Shown: positions 9,047-17,082 of the stretch, piece after piece
Layout of the letters: every line of letters starts with the position of its first letter
How positions within the stretch are numbered: position 1 is the first letter of the stretch
DNA from: Vibrio rumoiensis
GTDB lineage: Bacteria > Pseudomonadota > Gammaproteobacteria > Enterobacterales > Vibrionaceae
Direction of reading: 5' to 3'
Length of the DNA: 64,000 nucleotides
Assembly: GCF_002218045.2 (NCBI RefSeq)
Contig: NZ_AP018685.1
Location: 1,302,001 to 1,366,000 of the forward strand
Translations under genes and position numbers: made by a program
Notes under the pieces: generated by a model
The model's input: the letters and a program-made list of their open reading frames with translations, nothing else
What the model was told of the DNA's origin: nothing
Databases searched by the model: none

Positions 9047-9700
9047 ATGAGCCTTCAATATCAATCTGTCCCTGTAACGCCTTTTCAGCAAAACTGTTCA
9101 ATAGTATGGTGCGATCAAACCATGAAAGGAGTGATTGTGGATCCGGGAGGTGAGGTAAACCATCTAATTACAATCATCAATACCCTTGGTGTGACATTAG
9201 AAAAAATCGTCTTAACTCACGGCCACTTAGATCATGTTGGAGGTACACCAGAGCTACAATCCGAAATGAATGTACCGGTGATCGGCCCTCATATTGATGA
9301 TGCATTTTGGCTGCAAGGTCTTATGAATCAAAGCCAAATGTTTGGTTTTCCACCTATCGATCCATTTGAGCCGACACAATGGTTACAAGAAGGCGATGTA
9401 ATTGAGTTTGGAGAAGAGACATTAGACGTGATTCATACTCCGGGACATACTCCTGGGCATGTTGTTTTGTTTAGCCAGTCTGCGAATATTGCCTTTGTTG
9501 GTGATGTTTTATTTAACGGTGCTATTGGTCGTACCGATTTTCCGAAAGGTGATTATGCGACGCTGATTAACAGTATTAAGACCAAGTTGTGGCCTCTAGG
9601 TAATGACGTGCGCTTTATTCCCGGCCATGGCCCAGAGTCAACATTCGGCCAAGAACGTAAAAGCAATCCATTTGTTGCAGACGAGATGCCGCTTTACTAA
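9047..9700 (+). CDS. ycbL: MBL-fold metallohydrolase, YcbL/glyoxalase-II-like
   Basis: 217 aa, the length of the YcbL family. The metallo-beta-lactamase zinc motif THGHLDH is at 57-63, with downstream ligands in HTPGHT, GDVLFNGAIGRTDF and PGHGPEST. The short form lacks the C-terminal helical domain of classical glyoxalase II; Salmonella YcbL has glyoxalase II activity on S-lactoylglutathione. Probably cytoplasmic; no signal peptide. It is monocistronic, followed by an ERIC-like repeat. Confidence 0.85.
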   Translation: MSLQYQSVPVTPFQQNCSIVWCDQTMKGVIVDPGGEVNHLITIINTLGVTLEKIVLTHGHLDHVGGTPELQSEMNVPVIGPHIDDAFWLQGLMNQSQMFGFPPIDPFEPTQWLQEGDVIEFGEETLDVIHTPGHTPGHVVLFSQSANIAFVGDVLFNGAIGRTDFPKGDYATLINSIKTKLWPLGNDVRFIPGHGPESTFGQERKSNPFVADEMPLY

Positions 9701-9725
9701 ATTTAGAATATACATAAAGTAATTG

Positions 9726-9837
9726 GAGTTGCAGTGAGGCGACAAGCGAATAAGGTCCTATGAGCTTAGTTTGTCTAAGTGATTGGGGCGAATGAACAGC
9801 GTCAACAAAGCTGCGGCTTTAAGTACGAAGAGTATTA
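9726..9837 (+). repeat. ERIC-like intergenic repeat
   Basis: The stretch contains GCTTAGTTTGTCTAAGTGAT followed by TGGGGCGAATGA and GCGGCTTTAAGTACGAAGAG. This corresponds to the ERIC consensus core (AGCTTACATAAGTAAGTGAC, TGGGGTGAGCG, GCAGCTTGAAGTATGACGGG). Its intergenic position after ycbL and the approximately 110-bp size fit ERIC elements known from enterobacteria and vibrios. The exact ends are approximate. Confidence 0.75.
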
Positions 9838-10506
9838 AATACTTGCACCACTATGGCTCGCAGCAAGATAGCGGCGAGCCATGCCAACAAATTCTTCTTT
9901 TGATGTGAGTACATCACTTTCTGCGATAAATAAATCATAGCCCCATAATTCTTTTTGAATCATCATGCGATTGGCAAGCATGGCTTTTAAACCTTTTACA
10001 CAACTTCCATCGGAATAGAAAAAAGGCTTGTCATTAATAATGTGATCTTCTAATTCATGCTGCCGCCCATGCTGTTTAAGTCCTAAATAGAGCAAACTAC
10101 GTTGATGGAGCAGTATTTGTGTAATGACTTTTGGACTGATGGTGGAGATAAAAGCTTGGTAATCTTTTATCTCCAAGCCGATCCAAGGGATTGACGTTGT
10201 CCAGCCTTGAATCGTGTAATCAAGCGTGTCTATTTTTCTTATATTGTGCCAACGCAATACCCAACCGCCTTTATAAAGGTGTTGTTGAAAGTGAGTTTCC
10301 GTCAGTGTAAATCCAAGCTTTTGCCCATAGACGTAGTGTTTAATGGCTAAACCGGTAATTAAGCAGGTAATAAAAAATAACCCCGCGACTTTACTATTTA
10401 AGTGGCTATCAATGGCAAAGGAAGCCATGAGTATACAAGCCCATAATAGATACTGACTCCAAATAGGTAATCGGGGTTGAGGGTGAAATATGTGCTTAGT
10501 TGGCAT
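9835..10506 (-). CDS. DUF2982-type membrane protein
   Basis: 223 aa. Two hydrophobic segments lie near the N-terminus (about residues 17-34 and 39-56), followed by a soluble domain with a PH-like strand pattern (GFTLTETHFQQHLYKGGWVLRWHNIRKID) and a helical C-terminus. It resembles the Vibrio/Shewanella proteins annotated DUF2982, from memory of the family. Function is unknown. It is convergent with ycbL across the ERIC-like element. Confidence 0.65.
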   Translation of the reverse strand: MPTKHIFHPQPRLPIWSQYLLWACILMASFAIDSHLNSKVAGLFFITCLITGLAIKHYVYGQKLGFTLTETHFQQHLYKGGWVLRWHNIRKIDTLDYTIQGWTTSIPWIGLEIKDYQAFISTISPKVITQILLHQRSLLYLGLKQHGRQHELEDHIINDKPFFYSDGSCVKGLKAMLANRMMIQKELWGYDLFIAESDVLTSKEEFVGMARRYLAASHSGASI

Positions 10507-10831
10507 ATTACGCTCATTAAGTCGGGAGTGAAAAGGTAAGAGGCCTATTGTTTTTTTTGATGAATGGGATTTGATTTAATATTTATAATTACTATACATT
10601 GAGTATAGAACTTAGTGAAAGAGCAAAAAAGTAAGTAAGGAATTCACTTATTAATGGTGATAAATATTGTGATGAAAATAGCTGTAAATAGAAGGATTTC
10701 ACGTCATATTCATTAATTTCAATTAAATTAGAGTGTTTTTTGAGCAATGGCTGTAAATTTGATTTATATTTTGTTATAACACCGTCCAACATTTTTACCA
10801 CACTAAAATTAGTGACTTGTGGAGAACTTCA
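10507..10831. promoter_or_regulatory. AT-rich upstream region of the H1-like gene
   Basis: About 325 bp, very AT-rich, between a leftward and a rightward gene, so it should contain both promoters. A minus-strand open frame inside it (10592-10801) has no ribosome site and low-complexity composition and is not annotated. GGAGA at 10821-10825 is the ribosome site of the following gene. Confidence 0.4.
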
Positions 10832-11239
10832 ATGAGACTTGCACATAAGCGCAACGTACAACTTAAACTTAAAAAGAAAATCAAAGCAACAAAGGCTGCT
10901 GCTGAAAAAACAGTTAAAGCAGTTAAGCCAAAAGCAGAGAAAGCAGTTGCTAAAGCAAAGTCAACTGCAACTAAAGTTGAAAAAGTTGCCAGTGCTGCGG
11001 TTGAAGCAGCAGTAGAAGCATCTCAAGATGTAAAATTGACACCTAAACAACAGCAAGTATTAGATATCGTTGCAGCAAATGCTGACGGTATTAGCCCTAA
11101 AGCTATTGGCTTAGAGGCGGGTCAAGAAGATGCAAAAGCCGCGGCTTGGGCAACTGGCGGTTTGAAGAAGCTAGTAGAAGAAAACTTAGTGGTTAAAGAG
11201 CAAGCCGCAGGTAATAAAGTCATTTATAAGCTAGCGTAA
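10832..11239 (+). CDS. H1-like Lys/Ala-rich protein with C-terminal winged-helix domain
   Basis: 135 aa from the ATG at 10832 (GGAGA 6 bases upstream; the frame is open from a TTG at 10817). Residues 1-65 are almost only Lys, Ala, Thr, Val and Glu in AAEKTVKAVKPKAEKAVAKA-like repeats, as in bacterial histone H1-like proteins. Residues about 70-135 (LTPKQQQVLDIVAANADGIS ... GLKKLVEENLVV) look like a winged-helix DNA-binding domain. Probably a nucleoid-associated or regulatory DNA-binding protein; targets are unknown. It has its own terminator. Confidence 0.75.
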   Translation: MRLAHKRNVQLKLKKKIKATKAAAEKTVKAVKPKAEKAVAKAKSTATKVEKVASAAVEAAVEASQDVKLTPKQQQVLDIVAANADGISPKAIGLEAGQEDAKAAAWATGGLKKLVEENLVVKEQAAGNKVIYKLA

Positions 11240-11265
11240 GTTTTCTTTAACAAGCCAATACAAAT

Positions 11266-11300
11266 AGCCTTTCTACTTTTTGGGTAGGAAGGCTTTTTTA
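11266..11300 (+). terminator. Rho-independent terminator of the H1-like gene
   Basis: AGCCTTTCTAC pairs with GTAGGAAGGCT and is followed by TTTTTT. Confidence 0.9.
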
Positions 11301-11604
11301 TTCATTCTATTCAGCTCTAATCGTCTAACGTCATTCTGCGCGTTATCTCAATTCTAGAGATTAATGTTAAATAGGCGGTTAAATACTACCTAGTCAAAAC
11401 TACTTACTTAATATTGTCTACTTTTATGGGCTGAGCCTTGATGATTAAAGCCTATATAACTAATGCTAAGTATTTTTTCGTATAAAGAGATTTCAGCACC
11501 ACTCTTATCACAAGCGTTCAATTGTTATTTTCAGTAAATCCTCGCATTGGCATATCTTGGCATTCTCCTAATCTGATTGTTGAACAATAACAAAAGGATG
11601 AGCT
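11301..11604. promoter_or_regulatory. Leader region of the TRAP operon
   Basis: About 300 bp without a gene. It should contain the dctP promoter and possibly the binding site of the response regulator encoded downstream. I see no unambiguous operator. AAAGGATGAGCT before ATG 11605 contains the ribosome site. Confidence 0.35.
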
Positions 11605-12699
11605 ATGAATATCATGACAAGGATGGCACATAATGCGGTTAAGAAGACGTTAGTTGCTGTAATTGCAACCAGTGCGCTTCTAGCTTCTAGTGCATTTGCA
11701 GCCGATAAAGTTTATCGATTAAAACTTGCGGAAACATGGGGGCCTAATTTCCCTGTGTTTGGTGATGCAACGAAAAATATGGCAAAAATGGCAGAAGAAA
11801 TGTCTAACGGCCGCTTACAAATTAGAATTGATTCCGCGAATAAACATAAAGCCCCATTAGGCGTGTTTGATATGGTGAAATCAGGGCAGTATGACATGGG
11901 TCATTCAGGTTCGTATTATTGGAAAGGCAAAGTACCCAACACTTTATATTTCACTTCGATGCCTTTTGGTATGTTGCCGGCAGAACAATACGCATGGTTT
12001 TATTATGGCGGCGGTATGGAGTTAATGAATAAGGTATACAACCCTCATAATTTAATGTCATTTCCGGGCGGTAATACTGAATTTCAAATGGGCGGTTGGT
12101 TTCAAAAAGAAATTAACTCAGTTGATGATCTTAAAGGCTTAAAAATGCGCATTCCAGGCTTCGCTGGAGAGATTATGGCCGAACTTGGTGCTAAGCCAAC
12201 GAATATCGCCCCTGGTGAGCTATATACCGCATTAGAGCGTCGTACGATTGATGCATTAGAATGGGTAGGTCCATCTTTAGACTTACGTATGGGATTCCAT
12301 AAAATCGCGCCGTATTATTACACTGGTTGGCATGAGCCTGGATCGGAATTACAGTTTTTAGTCAATAAAGGGGTATGGGATAAACTCCCCGCTGATCTGC
12401 AAGAGATCCTCCGAATTTCGATGAAAACGGCGGCTTACGATATGTATATCCAAGCTGTGCATGAAAGCGGTCAGAATTGGTCATTAATTAAAACCGATTA
12501 CCCAAATGTAAAAGTGAAAAACTTCCCACCTGAAGTCATGGATGCATTACGAGCAGCGAATGATAAATTGCTGGCAGAGCATGCTGAGCAAGATCCACTG
12601 GCGAAAGAAATCCAAAAATCTCAGGCTGATTATAAGAAAAAAGTTCGTGCTTGGACGGATATATCTACAAAAGCCTACTTAGATAACGAAGCGGAGTAA
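11605..12699 (+). CDS. dctP: TRAP transporter substrate-binding protein (DctP family)
   Basis: 364 aa. The signal peptide is cleaved after about residue 32 (ASSAFA / ADKVY). This is the periplasmic solute receptor of a tripartite ATP-independent transporter. The conserved carboxylate-binding Arg lies in LKGLKMRIPG, followed by GELYTALERRTIDALEWVGP. The segment YYYTGWHEPGSELQF resembles the 2-oxo-acid/monocarboxylate-binding TakP branch more than classical C4-dicarboxylate DctP, so the substrate may be an organic or keto acid. First gene of dctPQM. Confidence 0.88.
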   Translation: MNIMTRMAHNAVKKTLVAVIATSALLASSAFAADKVYRLKLAETWGPNFPVFGDATKNMAKMAEEMSNGRLQIRIDSANKHKAPLGVFDMVKSGQYDMGHSGSYYWKGKVPNTLYFTSMPFGMLPAEQYAWFYYGGGMELMNKVYNPHNLMSFPGGNTEFQMGGWFQKEINSVDDLKGLKMRIPGFAGEIMAELGAKPTNIAPGELYTALERRTIDALEWVGPSLDLRMGFHKIAPYYYTGWHEPGSELQFLVNKGVWDKLPADLQEILRISMKTAAYDMYIQAVHESGQNWSLIKTDYPNVKVKNFPPEVMDALRAANDKLLAEHAEQDPLAKEIQKSQADYKKKVRAWTDISTKAYLDNEAE

Positions 12700-12767
12700 C
12701 CCGATAATGTTCGGCTTATCGTCGAGATGATGATAAGCCGAATGATTTTCTGACAAGGATAAGTCGT

Positions 12768-13331
12768 ATGAAGTTATTAATTTCTGCAGAAAGGGTCATT
12801 AACCGAATAGGAGATGCTTTAGGTTGGTTTACTAGTGTGCTGTTTATATTGCTGATGATGAACGTGATATATGACGTAGCAATGCGCTATGCCTTTAATG
12901 ATGTGTCAATTGGCATGCAAGAAATGGAATGGCACCTATTTTCTATTATTTTCTTGCTGGGCGTGCCTTATGCTATCCGTACGAACGGCCACGTTCGCGT
13001 CGATATTATTTATGAAAAACTCACCGTAAGAACTCAAGCCGTTATTGATGTGCTCGGTGGGATCTTTTTCTTATTGCCTTTCTGTTTACTCGTGGCATGG
13101 TTTGGGATTGATTATGCCAAAGAATCTTACGCATTAGGCGAAACTTCGGGTGATCCCGGTGGGTTACCTTATCGTTGGATTATCAAATCTACAATTTCTC
13201 TTTCATTCTTCTTCATGGCGATTAATGGCCTCGGTATGATTTTAAATGCCATCAATCGCATAATTAATCCAATGCATCCTCAGTTAGGAAAAGAAACGGA
13301 AAATCTGAGTGGCCAAGGAGGCTTATCATGA
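12768..13331 (+). CDS. dctQ: TRAP transporter small permease (DctQ)
   Basis: 187 aa with four predicted membrane segments (about 16-36, 55-75, 95-115, 140-160). The family pattern RYAFNDVSIGMQEMEWHLF with FLLGVPYAIRTNGHVRVD is typical of DctQ subunits. It forms the transporter together with DctM. It follows dctP after 68 bp and overlaps dctM by 4 bp (ATGA), which indicates translational coupling. Confidence 0.9.
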   Translation: MKLLISAERVINRIGDALGWFTSVLFILLMMNVIYDVAMRYAFNDVSIGMQEMEWHLFSIIFLLGVPYAIRTNGHVRVDIIYEKLTVRTQAVIDVLGGIFFLLPFCLLVAWFGIDYAKESYALGETSGDPGGLPYRWIIKSTISLSFFFMAINGLGMILNAINRIINPMHPQLGKETENLSGQGGLS

Positions 13332-14626
13332 TTGGTATCGTAATGTTCATAGTGGCGTTGTTTGCGTTACTGATTGGTTTTCCGGTGGCATTTACCTTTG
13401 GTGGCATTGCTCTGATCTTTGGATTATGGGCGGAAGGACCCGAGATGTTTGCCTTTATGCCATATCGCATTCAATCGATCATGCAAAATACGGTATTAAT
13501 GGCCGTTCCTTTGTTTGTTTTTATGGGGTTAGTGTTACAGAAAACTAAATTGGCAGAGCAGCTTTTAGAATCAATGGCTAAATTATTTGGCGGTGTTCGT
13601 GGTGGTATTGCCATATCGACGGTATTGGTTGGGGTTTTGCTTGCTGCATCAACTGGCGTTGTCGGTGCTTCAGTTGTTGCGATGGGGTTGATTTCATTAC
13701 CTGTAATGATGAAATACAACTATAACAAAGGGTTAGCTTGCGGCACGATTTGTGCGTCAGGCACACTCGGTCAAATCATTCCACCTTCAATTGTGTTAAT
13801 TCTATTGGGCGACGTACTCGGGGTTCCGGTAGGAGATTTGTTTCATGCTGCGATCTGGCCGGGATTAGCATTGGTTGTTGCCTATGTGGTTTATATCCTA
13901 ATTTATGCCAAGTTAAATCCTGAGCAAGCGCAATGTATGGCTCGTGACGAAAAGATATCTCGTAAGCAAGAGGTTAAAAAAGCGTTGATAGCGGTTATCC
14001 CACCATTGGCGTTAATCGTTGTCGTTCTTGGGTCTATTTTTGCTGGCATTGCGACACCAACAGAGTCAGCTGCTTTAGGGGGCGCGGGATCATTAGTATT
14101 AGCGTTACTGTATCGTCAGTTCAGTTGGAACATGTTGTACGAAAGCGCAAAAGAAACCGTTAAAGTGACCGCAATGGTGTTTGCGATCTTATTAGGGGCA
14201 ACCGCATTTTCTATGGCGTTTGTGTATACCGGTGGCGATTATCTGGTCGAAGAGTGGATGACCTCTTTGCCTGGCGAGAAGTGGGGCTTCTTAATTGTCA
14301 CAATGTTGGTGATATTAGTGCTTGGTTTCTTTATCGATTTTATTGAAATCTGTTTCATCATTGTGCCTATTTTAGTCCCCGTTGCGGAACTACTCGGCAT
14401 TAACATGATGTGGTTTGGGATCTTGATTGCGATGAACTTACAAACCTCATTTTTAACGCCACCTTTTGGTTTCAGTCTGTTTTACTTAAAAGGCGTTGCG
14501 CCTAATGGTATTACAACGGGTGATATCTACCGGGGGGTGATGCCGTTTATATTGATTCAAATTGCGGTATTAATTTCATTACTTTTGCTTCCTGAATTTT
14601 ATGGCATGAGTGCTTTTTATGAATAG
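13328..14626 (+). CDS. dctM: TRAP transporter large permease (DctM)
   Basis: 432 aa with about 12 membrane segments. It is the ion-coupled transport subunit. DctM features include an N-terminal FALLIGFPVAFTFGG, the repeat-1 loop ASGTLGQIIPPSIVLI, TPTESAALGG, and DFIEICFIIVPI with TSFLTPPFGF in the second half. It starts within the stop codon of dctQ. The operon ends 45 bp later at a strong terminator. Confidence 0.93.
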   Translation: MIGIVMFIVALFALLIGFPVAFTFGGIALIFGLWAEGPEMFAFMPYRIQSIMQNTVLMAVPLFVFMGLVLQKTKLAEQLLESMAKLFGGVRGGIAISTVLVGVLLAASTGVVGASVVAMGLISLPVMMKYNYNKGLACGTICASGTLGQIIPPSIVLILLGDVLGVPVGDLFHAAIWPGLALVVAYVVYILIYAKLNPEQAQCMARDEKISRKQEVKKALIAVIPPLALIVVVLGSIFAGIATPTESAALGGAGSLVLALLYRQFSWNMLYESAKETVKVTAMVFAILLGATAFSMAFVYTGGDYLVEEWMTSLPGEKWGFLIVTMLVILVLGFFIDFIEICFIIVPILVPVAELLGINMMWFGILIAMNLQTSFLTPPFGFSLFYLKGVAPNGITTGDIYRGVMPFILIQIAVLISLLLLPEFYGMSAFYE

Positions 14627-14670
14627 TAAACTTGGCTAGTTTTTATCATTAAATACAGTCAATAAATTAG

Positions 14671-14710
14671 ACCCCGCGGATTGTTTTGTGAGCAATCGCG
14701 GGGTTTCTTT
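14671..14710 (+). terminator. Rho-independent terminator of dctPQM
   Basis: ACCCCGCG(G)ATTG ... CAATCGCGGGGT form a long GC-rich stem followed by TTCTTTTC. Confidence 0.85.
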
Positions 14711-14781
14711 TCATCAATATTTTAGTTAGTAAGTTTATTGCTAGTATCAAAAGAAGCATCAAATATTAAATAGGCAAAGGA

Positions 14782-16140
14782 ATGCCATTAAAAGCGAAAT
14801 TATTTTTACTCACCCTCATTCCGCTGTTATGTGTGACGGCGAGTGTCAGCTGGATTTTTGTTCATCAAACAAAAGTATTAGGCCAAAAAGAAATTGATAC
14901 TTTCCGTGCGGAATTATTGGAATCTCGAGAAAATGCACTAGAAGATAATTTGCAACTCGCCATGGCCGCCATTAGCCATGTTTATAACAAGGCAAGCGCT
15001 GACGATCAGCAAGCAAAAGAGCAAGTAAAACAAATATTGACCAATTTGCGTTACGGCGAAGATGGCTACTTTTTCGTATACGATCAACATGGTGTCAATT
15101 TAGTTCATCCTACCCAGCCGGAATTAATCGGTAAAAACTTAATTGAATTGCAAGATAATAATGGAAATTATCTGATCCAAGCTCTGCTATTTGAAGCGCA
15201 AACGGGAGGTGGCTTTCATCAATATTTATGGCAGCAACCCAGTTCCGGGAAGATGGAAGAAAAGCTAAGTTATGCGGCTTGGCTAGAGAAATGGCAATGG
15301 ATGGTCGGAACCGGACTCTATATTGATGATATTGAAAAACAAATGGCTCAGCTAACCGAAAGTATTAATCAGAACATAGAAACGACTTTTTTTTCGGTTG
15401 TCGCGCTATTATCCGTCACGATTTTAGTCATTATTGTTTTGACGTTAGCCATTAATCTTCATGAGCATAAATTAGCGGATAAAAGCTTACGTGATTTAGT
15501 AAACAAAACCGTTCTATTTCAAGAAGATGAAAAGAAGCATCTAGCCAGAGAATTACATGATGGTATCAATCAATTGCTAGTTTCGAGTAAATGCCATTTA
15601 GAAATCTTATCCCATAAAGTGCTACAAAACCCCGGGGTTAGCAGTGATGTTCTTAATCTTATTTCTAAATCGGATGCCTCGTTACAAACCGCCATTTTAG
15701 AAGTACGTAGAATCTCGCATAATCTAAGACCGAGTGCATTGGATGACATAGGATTGGAAGCGGCGTTGAATACTTTGCTCGATGACTTTTCAGATCATGC
15801 CCAATTACCTGTTCGCCGCGATATTCAGTTAAGTAATGGCCAGATAAATAGTGAAATCAGCACGACGATTTACCGTATTGTTCAAGAGTCCTTAACGAAT
15901 GTTGAAAAGCATGCTTTTGCAAGCGAGGTCGAAGTACGAATACAACAATTTAAAAACTTCATTCAATGTATTGTTCGTGATAATGGTGTGGGGTGCCAGT
16001 TATCAGAGGTGATAAGGAAAAAAGGCATAGGTTTAAGAAATATGCGAGAACGTGTTGAGTTTCTAGGTGGCGATTTTGAGTTTAATAGTGAAAGAGGGGG
16101 AGGAACCGAAATTACGGCCTTGATTGAGATAAAAAAATGA
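14782..16140 (+). CDS. Cache-domain sensor histidine kinase
   Basis: 452 aa. The order is TM1 (7-28); a periplasmic Cache domain (about 35-190, with YGEDGYFFVYDQHGVNLVHP and WQWMVGTGLYIDDIE); TM2 (about 203-225); a HisKA_3 domain with the phospho-acceptor His259 in LARELHDG; and an HATPase domain with N-box QESLTNVEKHA, DNGVG and KGIGLRNMRER. This is the NarX/UhpB-type kinase class. It lies directly downstream of dctPQM and just before a NarL-type regulator, so it most likely senses the TRAP substrate or a related carboxylate in the periplasm; that link is inference from position. Confidence 0.9.
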   Translation: MPLKAKLFLLTLIPLLCVTASVSWIFVHQTKVLGQKEIDTFRAELLESRENALEDNLQLAMAAISHVYNKASADDQQAKEQVKQILTNLRYGEDGYFFVYDQHGVNLVHPTQPELIGKNLIELQDNNGNYLIQALLFEAQTGGGFHQYLWQQPSSGKMEEKLSYAAWLEKWQWMVGTGLYIDDIEKQMAQLTESINQNIETTFFSVVALLSVTILVIIVLTLAINLHEHKLADKSLRDLVNKTVLFQEDEKKHLARELHDGINQLLVSSKCHLEILSHKVLQNPGVSSDVLNLISKSDASLQTAILEVRRISHNLRPSALDDIGLEAALNTLLDDFSDHAQLPVRRDIQLSNGQINSEISTTIYRIVQESLTNVEKHAFASEVEVRIQQFKNFIQCIVRDNGVGCQLSEVIRKKGIGLRNMRERVEFLGGDFEFNSERGGGTEITALIEIKK

Positions 16141-16182
16141 AGAATGTTGAAAGGATTAGCATCATTTGGGCAGGGAATGTAT

Positions 16183-16815
16183 ATGAGTATTATTAAAGTC
16201 ATGATTGTGGATGATCATCAAGTTGTCTTGGATGGGTTCGTGGCTCGATTAGAGTTGGAGCATGATATTGACGTTGTAGCGACGGCTAGTAATGGTATGG
16301 AAGCCATTCAAACACTTAAACAGTTCCAACCTGAAGTGGTTTTGATGGATGTCAGTATGCCAATCATGAATGGATTAGAAGCGGCAGAACAAATTAAGCA
16401 ATTATATCCAAATATAAAAGTCTTGATGCTTACCATGCATGATAACCGAGAATATATTATGAAAGTGATGCAATCGGGCGCGATGGGATACATGCTAAAA
16501 GACATTTCTTCCGATAAATTAATTCAAGCGATCAAAACGGTCTATCAAGGTTCTACTTATTTTTGCGAGTCCGTTACTCATACTTTATTTATGCCCGCAG
16601 TGGTTACTGCCGAGAAAACCGTAAATCCACTAAGTCGCCGGGAAGAAACTATTCTTACATTTGTGGCGAAAGGAGAAAGCAGTAAGAAAATTGCTAAGAT
16701 ATTGAATATCAGTGATCGAACGGTGGAAACACATAGACAAAACATTAAGCACAAACTAGATTTATATTCGATAGCTGAGCTAACAAAATATGCGGTAGAT
16801 CACGGTTTGTTATAA
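16183..16815 (+). CDS. NarL/FixJ-family response regulator
   Basis: 210 aa from the ATG at 16183, chosen because AGGGA is 6 bases upstream and the receiver then begins MSIIKVMIVDDH as usual. In-frame ATGs also exist at 16144 and 16177. The receiver domain has Asp10, Asp11 and phospho-acceptor Asp56 (VVLMDVSMP). The C-terminal LuxR-type helix-turn-helix is LSRREETILTFVAKGESSKK followed by ISDRTVETHRQNIKHKL. It is partner of the preceding kinase and a likely activator of dctPQM. Confidence 0.9.
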   Translation: MSIIKVMIVDDHQVVLDGFVARLELEHDIDVVATASNGMEAIQTLKQFQPEVVLMDVSMPIMNGLEAAEQIKQLYPNIKVLMLTMHDNREYIMKVMQSGAMGYMLKDISSDKLIQAIKTVYQGSTYFCESVTHTLFMPAVVTAEKTVNPLSRREETILTFVAKGESSKKIAKILNISDRTVETHRQNIKHKLDLYSIAELTKYAVDHGLL

Positions 16816-17082
16816 AGAGAGTTAATGCCAATGTTTAGTGTGCTAATGAAAAAAGAATTGTCATTATCACGCTAAAATAATGATATAACTTGTTAGATTT
16901 TTGCTGTATATGCGCAATAAATGAGCGGTTGAACAGTGAATTATTGAGTTTTAGTGGATATTTTTTCTACTAAGGTTAGGATCTAACCTTATCAATTTTG
17001 TGTGCTTAGGGTTTTATTGTTTAGAGGGCAAACTATTTTGCCGTGCGCTAAGCACAATATTGTCACAGATGGACGAGGTTTT
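16816..17082. promoter_or_regulatory. Upstream region of the BCCT gene
   Basis: 267 bp of AT-rich sequence between the regulator and the BCCT gene. It should contain the BCCT promoter. No terminator with a T-run is visible after the regulator. A frame open from 17002 has no ribosome site and is not the start. Confidence 0.35.

Noticed and set aside
10592..10801. Minus-strand 69-codon open frame before the H1-like gene
   Set aside because: No ribosome site, AT-driven composition, and it lies in the promoter region of a real gene.
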